From the NCBI GenBank assembly GCA_002786025.1, contig NHNW01000040.1, positions 310,001 through 374,000 on the forward strand: a stretch of 64,000 nt of DNA, read 5' to 3'. The position numbers were made by a program, and so were the translations under genes. Below are positions 57,665-64,000 of this stretch, piece after piece. Source of the DNA: Zasmidium citrigriseum (taxonomy: Eukaryota; Ascomycota; Dothideomycetes; Mycosphaerellales; Mycosphaerellaceae). Position 1 is the stretch's first letter, and each line of letters opens with the position of its first letter. The notes under the pieces are model-generated. The model saw only the letters and a program-made list of their open reading frames with translations, ran no database searches and was not told the origin of the DNA.

Positions 57665-60600
57665 ATGCTACCGCCTCAGCTCCAACATAGCCTCAGGCAC
57701 CGGTCGTTGTCGACCTCGTCCACCATTGCCATCCGGTCTGTGACCAACTCGTGCGTCCGAGCAACGGCAGCCCACGTTCAGGCCCGGAGCTTCTGGGGCT
57801 GGAGACGTCCATGCGACTACAGCTCCCACATCGATCCAATGTACCACCGTTTCACTAGATATCGAACCCTTCGAACCCGTGCCAAGTTACTCGATAAGCT
57901 GAGACGTCGTGGCCGATGGGATTGGGACGTTACACAACGACCGTTCTTCACACCCAAGCATGTCCGTCTGGCTCATCACATCGGAAGGCCGAGGTGGAAG
58001 AACTACGATGATTCAAAGCAGCAAGCTAGTCAAGACGCTGCTGAAGAGGAGGGCTTCGAGCTCAGCCAAAGAGAGAAGGAATGGAAAGATCAGATGGAAG
58101 CCATGCGGAAACGCATTGAGATGGATCCATACGAAGCTGTCTTTGGCAAGAGATTTGAGCCGTTCTGGAGTCCTCTTGTTCCGAGCTGGATGAGAGAAGA
58201 GATGGGTCTTGACCGATCGCCACGGCCGAGAGAGACGAAGAAGTCGGATAACACCTCGGCATCGATACCAACAAAGCCAGTAGCTAGACAATCCGAAGAC
58301 AAGGCTGAACCCGTGAAGCCACGGCAGCGATCCCAGTCGCCTCAGCCCAGAAAAGACGAAACGGACAGCGAGAGCCCCAATGGCCAACTCACGACGTACT
58401 CGTATACCTCGAAGAAGGCAGTGAACGAAGGTGATCCAGAAAGCCCTAATGGTCAGCTTACAAACTACTCGTACGGCTCGACAACTTCCTGGGACTCGTG
58501 GACCAAGAAGACTCGGCGGGAAGAATGGGACTCTCTCTCTGGCCAGACCAGGCGTTACGAATACGACCCCATTACAAACCGTATGGTGCAAATTGATAGT
58601 GCTGAGTCACCCAAAGCCCGTGAGGGTCGAAAGATTGACGCCGTGAAAAGACTATCATACTCAGATATCCAGCCTGTGGTTGAGAAACGAGACAAGCCAT
58701 CTGCACCAGAACAAGCGGGTCCAACCACAACTGCCAACGAGCCTCGAAGGGCCATTTCCGTGCCCACTCAAACCGTGGACTCAACGACCAAGAAGACTTC
58801 GGTGTACTTTCCTTCCCTGCTGAACACCTCTGTAGTCTCTAGTCCGACAAAGCCCTCTTCGCTGGCGACGGTGAATGAGAAGGACTTGGACCTACTCACA
58901 GCCGAGGATGTGCGTGCATCAATGGGCAAATCCAACAAACCTCGCACTATGGTGGACAGCCTTGTAGATGCAGTACGTGATCAGACAAGTAAACTGGAGA
59001 GATTGAAGACTACACTTGACCGCAAGGCTGGACAAGAGGCTCTTCCCAAGCAGACGGACTCGGTGAAGAACGCCGCTCCTCTGCGGCCTTCTGTCGAACG
59101 CATGCAGTCCAAAGAGCTGCCTATCGCTGAGGAACTTGACGACTCTGCAGCTCACGAGTCCACGGGAGATCGCATTGATTACAGCTCCGTGAACGTACCG
59201 AAGCAGTGGACAAACCAAGCCGATCTCCTCCAAGCTGACCGAGTCAGGCGAACTCGAGGCGTAGATCCTGAGCCACGAATGATTGATATTGTCCAGGCAA
59301 AGAAGGCGGGAGAGAAGAATGCAGATGGAAAACCTCGATGGGTCGACATGATGAACGCTCGAAAAGCTCGATATGATGCCGACCAGGCTGCATTCAAAGC
59401 CGCGCAAGAAGTCCGCGATGCTGAGAAGAACGCCAAGCTCGACAAGATGAAAGCGATGCTCGATGCAGAGGTCAACGAGCAGAAGCTACACATGCAATCT
59501 CACGAGAACCGCTATGTGCACAAGATCCGGGCCCTGAGACAAGAGCTCGATACGGCGTACAAGCAGAGCAGCATCAATGCTGAGATGCAGGTTGACCGAA
59601 TCCGAGAGCTTGAGAAAGAGCTTGCAAAAGCCCAAAAGGCTGTTGGAGATTCTTCTGAGACTGCCAAATTCCAGACTGAAAGCGAAAAGTACCAGCGCAA
59701 AATCAATGAGCTGAGAAAGGAGCTCGACACTTCGTTCAGACAGAGCAGTGTCAGCTCAGAGAAGCATGTTGAGAGGATCCGGGAGTTGGAATCGCAGCTC
59801 GGCCTGAACAAATCATCTACTCAGATGGAGAAGGATCGATACTTGAAAAAGACCAAGTCTCTGCGCGATGAGCTGGACCGGACGTTCAAGCAGAGTGCGG
59901 CGAATGCTGAGAAGCTTGTTCAGAGGATCCGAGAACTGGAGACGGAACTTGCTGAGTCTCGCGGCCTCGAAGGTAAGAGGACGAAGGGCCCAGACGCTGT
60001 GCTAGCAGAGGGCGACTTCAGCGCCAATGTCACGAAGTTTGCCAAGGATAACAGCAAGTGGTACAAACAGCCTTCGTACATTCCAGAGGCCACCGGGAAG
60101 CCCAGCAGTGAAGAGATTCAACGCGCGGCTCAGAAGACAAAGGACCGGGAGTTGGTGAACGATGTGAAGGCCATCTATGAGAGCAGATATGGCAAGATTG
60201 ATGTTCATCATCGTCAGGTCAAAGAGCCGCAGGCGAAGGCAAAGACTCAGATGTCCAAGTCATCGCCACAAGTTGTGGAGGTTGAGTCTGACATCGATCT
60301 CGGCAAAGCCCTCGCGGATTATGAGGCTGGTCAGACGTACGAATACCGACGGGACAATCTTGAAGCGGAGATTGCTGCTCAGGAAAGAGAAGCTCATGAA
60401 GCTCAAGGGCTGATGGCACCTGAGTCGTCCAACATGCTTAAGCAAACTATTGCGAAGGGCTTGAAGCTTGATCAGGACGTCCATGGGGCTCGCATCGTCG
60501 ATGACAGCGCTCCACGACTGATTCCAACTGAGATCGCTGCTCGTACGGAGCCTACTAGTGAAACATCGTCGGAGGCTACAACCTCTTGGGGCATCCAATG

Positions 60601-61450
60601 GGAAGAGCCGCCCGTCTACAAGGTCCTGGCATACGACTCAGGCAACGACATGTTCTCGACTGCCACGACATCATCGAACTTCACGGGCAAGGAGACACCG
60701 ATCTCCATTCCTCAGGCTCTCTCGCAGCTGTACCAGCCCGCCCGGTTCGTTCCTCACTTTGCCGAGCTTCAGAAGCAGGGCTATCAAGTTGTGTATGGGA
60801 CGAAGGATCTGCTGGTCTTCAAGAAGGTCAAGAGCATTGACCCACCACGCAGTTCTGGAACCGGACGTGAGACGAGCCTGGCGGACCACGGCGTCGTGAA
60901 GCCAGCCACATCCGAGACCAACCAACCCACCTCCCCACACATGCCCGGCGTAAACCCCATCGATGGCACAACCTACCCAATCGAACCTGAATCCGCCAGC
61001 TTCGCCTCCCCAACCGGTTTCGTCGGCGATAGATGGGAAACCCTGGCCTCCGAAGGCAAAGTCCAATCCCCATCCACCATCTCCAAAGCCCCCGAACCAA
61101 CAGCAGACCTCAAAAGCCCCCACCCAAGCTACAGCCAACCGGCCGACGAAGAGGCCGAAATCGACATTCGCCACTACCCGCGCGTCAAGCGCGAGGAGAG
61201 GGTCTTTTCTGGGTCCCGTCTGCAGAGGCCGAAGAAGCAAAGGAGGCATCATCATGAGCCTAGTGCTGGGGAGGTGAGGGAGATGAAGAGGAAGTGGAGT
61301 AGTTGGCGGGCGAGGTTTCGCTGGGCGCTGGGGGTTGGTGTGGGGGCTAGTGTTGTTGCTTATTGTGTGGGTGCTGCGGCTGAGAGGAAGGAGGTCAGGG
61401 AGAAGGAGAGGTGGCAGCAGATTTTGGAGGGGAGAGGGGGACGGTTTTAG
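57665..61450 (+). CDS. Large coiled-coil protein, probably mitochondrial, unknown function
   Basis: Intronless, 1261 aa, start in CACCATG. The N-terminus is Arg/Ser/Thr-rich without acidic residues for about 50 residues, like a mitochondrial targeting peptide. It is followed by a conserved-looking basic block (SFWGWRRPCDYSSHIDPMYH, RTRAKLLDKLRRRGRWDWD). Then come SPNGQLT-YSY repeats near residues 237 and 260, a disordered region, and three tandem heptad-rich repeats (about 616-760). Near 970-1035 a compact block reads YKVLAYDSGNDMFSTATT and FAELQKQGYQVVYGTKDLLV. The C-terminus has a His/Arg-rich segment and one hydrophobic helix (ALGVGVGASVVAYCVGAA, about 1218-1236). It could be an inner-membrane organising or ribosome-associated factor, but I do not recognise a characterised homolog. 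Confidence 0.85.
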   Translation: MLPPQLQHSLRHRSLSTSSTIAIRSVTNSCVRATAAHVQARSFWGWRRPCDYSSHIDPMYHRFTRYRTLRTRAKLLDKLRRRGRWDWDVTQRPFFTPKHVRLAHHIGRPRWKNYDDSKQQASQDAAEEEGFELSQREKEWKDQMEAMRKRIEMDPYEAVFGKRFEPFWSPLVPSWMREEMGLDRSPRPRETKKSDNTSASIPTKPVARQSEDKAEPVKPRQRSQSPQPRKDETDSESPNGQLTTYSYTSKKAVNEGDPESPNGQLTNYSYGSTTSWDSWTKKTRREEWDSLSGQTRRYEYDPITNRMVQIDSAESPKAREGRKIDAVKRLSYSDIQPVVEKRDKPSAPEQAGPTTTANEPRRAISVPTQTVDSTTKKTSVYFPSLLNTSVVSSPTKPSSLATVNEKDLDLLTAEDVRASMGKSNKPRTMVDSLVDAVRDQTSKLERLKTTLDRKAGQEALPKQTDSVKNAAPLRPSVERMQSKELPIAEELDDSAAHESTGDRIDYSSVNVPKQWTNQADLLQADRVRRTRGVDPEPRMIDIVQAKKAGEKNADGKPRWVDMMNARKARYDADQAAFKAAQEVRDAEKNAKLDKMKAMLDAEVNEQKLHMQSHENRYVHKIRALRQELDTAYKQSSINAEMQVDRIRELEKELAKAQKAVGDSSETAKFQTESEKYQRKINELRKELDTSFRQSSVSSEKHVERIRELESQLGLNKSSTQMEKDRYLKKTKSLRDELDRTFKQSAANAEKLVQRIRELETELAESRGLEGKRTKGPDAVLAEGDFSANVTKFAKDNSKWYKQPSYIPEATGKPSSEEIQRAAQKTKDRELVNDVKAIYESRYGKIDVHHRQVKEPQAKAKTQMSKSSPQVVEVESDIDLGKALADYEAGQTYEYRRDNLEAEIAAQEREAHEAQGLMAPESSNMLKQTIAKGLKLDQDVHGARIVDDSAPRLIPTEIAARTEPTSETSSEATTSWGIQWEEPPVYKVLAYDSGNDMFSTATTSSNFTGKETPISIPQALSQLYQPARFVPHFAELQKQGYQVVYGTKDLLVFKKVKSIDPPRSSGTGRETSLADHGVVKPATSETNQPTSPHMPGVNPIDGTTYPIEPESASFASPTGFVGDRWETLASEGKVQSPSTISKAPEPTADLKSPHPSYSQPADEEAEIDIRHYPRVKREERVFSGSRLQRPKKQRRHHHEPSAGEVREMKRKWSSWRARFRWALGVGVGASVVAYCVGAAAERKEVREKERWQQILEGRGGRF
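59509..59965 (+). repeat. Three tandem coiled-coil repeats inside the large protein gene
   Basis: Three units start near 59509, 59689 and 59839. Each reads (I/K)xxLRxELDxx(Y/F)(K/R)QSSxxxE, then RIRELExxL; for example ALRQELDTAYKQSSINAEM, NELRKELDTSFRQSSVSSEK and SLRDELDRTFKQSAANAEK. Protein similarity is much higher than the DNA identity, so the duplications are old. Confidence 0.85.
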
Positions 61451-61655
61451 ATGAGAGGAGTGAAGTTAAGAATGGGGGTAAGGATGGCGGCATTTGCATG
61501 ATTTATGGTTATGGGCATTTACGAACGGGAGCATGATGGATTGATTTTGCGAATTGATATACCGAGACATTTGAAGTGGGAAAACAACACCGCTCAGTTT
61601 AGTTTACGTTGATTAGATGAAGTGAATGCGAGAAGTTTCCTCTCTGATCCTCTCG
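61451..61655. other. Spacer between convergent genes
   Basis: About 205 bp holding two 3' UTRs; nothing else was recognised. Confidence 0.4.
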
Positions 61656-62407
61656 TCAGTTCCTCTTCTTCGATCCGCTGGTGGATCTCTTGCTAATAGC
61701 AGCGTCAAGACGAGTGTACATGTCCACGCCCATGAAGACCGCTGCACAAATATAATCATCAGCACTTCCAACCACGAAAGACAGGATGAGAGAGAACTTA
61801 CAAACCGCCAAATACGGCACATACAACTTCCCCAACTCCACCTTCTCCGCATCCGAAAACCCACTCCAACTCAGATAATCCGCGATACAAGTCGCCGTGG
61901 TAATGGCCGTTTGCATCGCGTACATCAACAAGTGGATTGGGATTTTGGGGTCATCTATCACATCACATCAGCTTCAACCATCCTCACACTCACACTTTGA
62001 AGAAGGACGAACCGCGAGTCAAAGCTCCCACGGCCCAGACGCTTAGGGGAACGTGGTAGAGCAGTTCCATCCACATGTACACTAGAACACATGTTAGAAG
62101 GTTCGGAGATGGTGACGTGGGAGACGTACTCGTGAACCAGGAAGGTGGGGAGATGAAGAATTGGTCCCGGTAGGTTGTTATGTACCATTGGCGGAGGGAG
62201 GTCATGAAGTCGAGGCGGAAAGAGGCTGGGTAGAGGGGGTAGATGTCGACGCCTGTGGTGGGTTAGTATTTTGGTGGATATGGTTCGAAGATGCGTTGTT
62301 GAGTGATTTATGTGCGTGTTTGGATACGTACAGAAGATTATGGGGATATGGATTAGGAAGAAGAGGAGGTAGGTTAGGTCGCGTTTGCGGGAGAGGAGGG
62401 AGGCCAT
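61656..62407 (-). CDS. EXPERA-domain membrane protein (TMEM97 / sigma-2 receptor-like)
   Basis: Exons (minus) 62407-62332, 62252-62130, 62081-62013, 61954-61802 and 61741-61656, 168 aa. The introns are 79, 48, 58 and 60 nt, and all joins restore one frame. Intron 3 uses an uncommon GTTCGT donor, chosen because it alone gives the family text ALTRDDPKIPIHLLMYA. Four hydrophobic helices are visible: TYLLFFLIHIPIIFC, MELLYHVPLSVWAVGAL, LLMYAMQTAITTATCIADYL and LYVPYLAVSVFMGVDMY. The acidic/His positions of the EXPERA fold are present. Relatives sit in the ER and act in sterol handling. The short basic C-terminus (KRSTSGSKKRN) is compatible with ER retrieval. Confidence 0.9.
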
Positions 62408-63044
62408 TTTTGTTGTGAGAAAGGATTCGATCTGATAGAGTTCGCAACAGACAGACGTTCAGATGCAGTGTTTCGTTGACGTTGTTGATGATTGTGATTG
62501 AAAGGAGAAGGCAGCTTTTGAGTTGCGGAAGCTTGGGGAGATGATCGACGAGGTTGTTTGGCTTGGCGTTGGGGACGACTGGATTGGCTCGGATTCATAC
62601 ATGATGAGCATTTGATGAGAGTGTTGAAATGATGATGGTATTTGAAGAGGAGAGCTGCCTTTACCAGGCCTTTCATGTTGTTGCTACAGTACTGTACATT
62701 TTGTGCATGTTCTCCGCGCTCTTAGTTGGGAGCCCCATGCAGAGGCCAATGTTGAAAGTGCCAGGTTGGAGGAGCATCGGCAAGACTGCAGAAATGTTCC
62801 CGGCCATCAGAAGCCTTGACACCTTCATCTCGAAGTGACTATATTCTGGAGACACTCATGTGCAGGCTCGCACCCCTTGTGCTTGGGATGAGGACGTGCC
62901 TTCAAGGCAGCCATACGAGACCACGGCTGTGAGTCATTCGAACGGACCGCCGCTTCAGCATAGCTTCGACGCACTGCAAGTCCGCAAGTCTCAAGATGCA
63001 GTGTTTATGACCAATGTCACGGATCGTTTCCATGCCATCAACCC
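62408..63044. other. Intergenic region
   Basis: This 637-bp stretch holds the TMEM97-like promoter and the AIM41 3' UTR. No gene-like ORF was recognised. Confidence 0.4.
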
Positions 63045-63629
63045 TCACTGGCCAAGTGCCCGCTTCACAACCTTGGCCACCTCTGACCGATCGACCGGTT
63101 TCCCCTCCAAACTCCCACCAGGCCCCAGCAACTTCTTCAAAACATCGCCCATGTTGGCTTTTCCTTGAGCCACCGCCTTCACTTCCTCCACAACCTTGGT
63201 CACAGCATCCGTAATATCATTCTCCGACATGGTCTCAACCCCACCAGCATATTCCTCAAAGATTGCGGCCTGAGCTTCCTCTTTCTCCAATAGATCTTCC
63301 CGTCCTGCATGCTTGAACTCCTCGCCGGCCGCCTTGGCTGCTGCTTGTCGTTTCCTGAGCATGGAAAGCAATTGCATGTCTGTCTTGATTGGGTTTGATG
63401 TTTTGGCCTGGTTTGTGACTTCTGCTAGGAGGCCGCGGAGGGCGTTTAGACGGTTCGTGTCCTTCTCTTTCATAGCGGTCTTCAGGTCTCCTTTGAGCTT
63501 TAATAAGAGAGGAGGTGCTGGTAGCGAAGTTGGCGAGGGCGTTGCGTAGAATCGGCATTGCGGACAGATGTAGTTGGGTCGCAGGGATGCTCTGCTTCTT
63601 ACGAGCATTGTGGCGGTCCTGGAGGCCAT
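63045..63629 (-). CDS. AIM41: AIM41-like mitochondrial protein with YqeY domain
   Basis: Intronless, 194 aa from the ATG at 63629. The frame is open further upstream, but only this Met gives a sensible start. Residues 1-30 are Arg/Ser/Ala-rich and contain YICPQCRFYAT, typical of fungal mitochondrial presequences. From about residue 41 the YqeY / GatB-tail-like domain begins (LLLKLKGDLKTAMKEKDTNR, LNALRGLLAEV), continues with MLRKRQAAAKAAGEEFKHAG and ends in GSLEGKPVDRSEVAKVVKRA. The domain resembles the tRNA-binding tail of GatB amidotransferases. Yeast AIM41 affects mitochondrial inheritance; its molecular role is unknown. Confidence 0.9.
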   Translation of the reverse strand: MASRTATMLVRSRASLRPNYICPQCRFYATPSPTSLPAPPLLLKLKGDLKTAMKEKDTNRLNALRGLLAEVTNQAKTSNPIKTDMQLLSMLRKRQAAAKAAGEEFKHAGREDLLEKEEAQAAIFEEYAGGVETMSENDITDAVTKVVEEVKAVAQGKANMGDVLKKLLGPGGSLEGKPVDRSEVAKVVKRALGQ

Positions 63630-63779
63630 CGTGGATGTCAATTTGTCGGAATGTTGGTTGTTGTTCTCCAAGAAACATCGGATGGAGAGACAGGCACAAA
63701 ACGTCCGAGCTCTCTGGCTTGAGCAGGGATCATCGCGAAGTCTAACCTTAAATTTGAGCTCAGGTCGCGGCGCGCGTGA
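63630..63779. promoter_or_regulatory. Short divergent promoter region
   Basis: Only 150 bp separate the AIM41 start from the next plus-strand start. This would be a compact bidirectional promoter if the right-edge gene is real. Confidence 0.4.
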
Positions 63780-64000
63780 ATGAAGACGACAATAGCAAAA
63801 GACGCAATTGTCTTCACCGACGCGCCGAACTTTCGAGCCATCGCCCTCCGACACCTCGACGCCGTCTCGTCCTCGCCCTTTTACGACGCACTGACGACCC
63901 CGCGACTTTTCCTCGCTGCATGCCACAACACCCAACCTCCAAGTAATGCGCTGCCGGCCCAGCAACAACTCCCACGTCTTTCAACCGCGCTCTCGATAGC
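63780..64000 (+). CDS. 5' end of an unrecognised gene (runs off right edge)
   Basis: Open frame from ATG 63780 to the window end, 73 codons without a stop and with C-ending codons like the neighbouring genes. It starts MKTTIAKDAIVFTDAPNFRA and continues ALRHLDAVSSSPFYDALTTP. Too short to place in a family. It could also contain an intron near its end. Confidence 0.45.
   Translation, partial: MKTTIAKDAIVFTDAPNFRAIALRHLDAVSSSPFYDALTTPRLFLAACHNTQPPSNALPAQQQLPRLSTALSI

Overview
The window comes from a filamentous ascomycete (Pezizomycotina, most likely a dothideomycete). The genes have short introns of about 46-80 nt with GT...AG ends and CTAAC/CTGAC branch points. They include fungal-only families (fungal_trans and Zn2Cys6 regulators, 2EXR/F-box-like proteins, CorA-like transporters). 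Two retrotransposons show the exhaustive CpA-to-TpA decay of repeat-induced point mutation (RIP). The species cannot be named from the sequence alone.

Region by region. 1-7.5 kb: the 5' end of a HAUS6-like augmin gene, an HD-domain 5'-deoxynucleotidase and a C2H2/fungal_trans transcription factor. 7.5-11.3 kb: a long stretch without a confident gene, containing coding-like debris. 11.28-17.36 kb: Ty1/Copia element 1, with 108-bp LTRs and target duplication CTTCT, inserted into that debris. 17.4-33.8 kb: a gene island with a proline-rich cysteine-tailed protein, a secreted cysteine-rich protein, glutamate 5-kinase, three 2EXR-like genes, an atypical SDR, an unrecognised small protein and an HRQ1 helicase. 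33.85-41.02 kb: Ty1/Copia element 2, with 213/215-bp LTRs, target duplication GGTCA and an extra 3' coding region. 41.3-48.2 kb: an enolase-superfamily sugar-acid dehydratase, an NTF2-like protein, a Zn2Cys6 regulator and a CorA-like transporter. 48.3-64 kb: an N-terminally unresolved zinc-finger-like gene, a small tail-anchored ORF, galactose-1-phosphate uridylyltransferase, the CCR4-NOT subunit NOT2, a two-AN1-finger protein, a 1261-residue coiled-coil and probably mitochondrial protein, a TMEM97/EXPERA protein, AIM41, and the start of another gene at the right edge.

Most genes are unrelated housekeeping functions, as expected for a eukaryotic chromosome arm. The two RIP-dead elements divide the window into AT-rich blocks of about 6-7 kb between GC-balanced gene islands. 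Exon structures were read by eye from splice signals, reading-frame continuity and family motifs. The best supported are GALT, NOT2, TMEM97, the secreted protein, the enolase-superfamily enzyme and both zinc-finger regulators. The most unusual observations are the roughly 1.5-kb extra coding region downstream of RNase H in element 2, the sharp RIP edges inside the LTRs, and primer-binding sites that match the anticodon region, not the 3' end, of initiator tRNA-Met.
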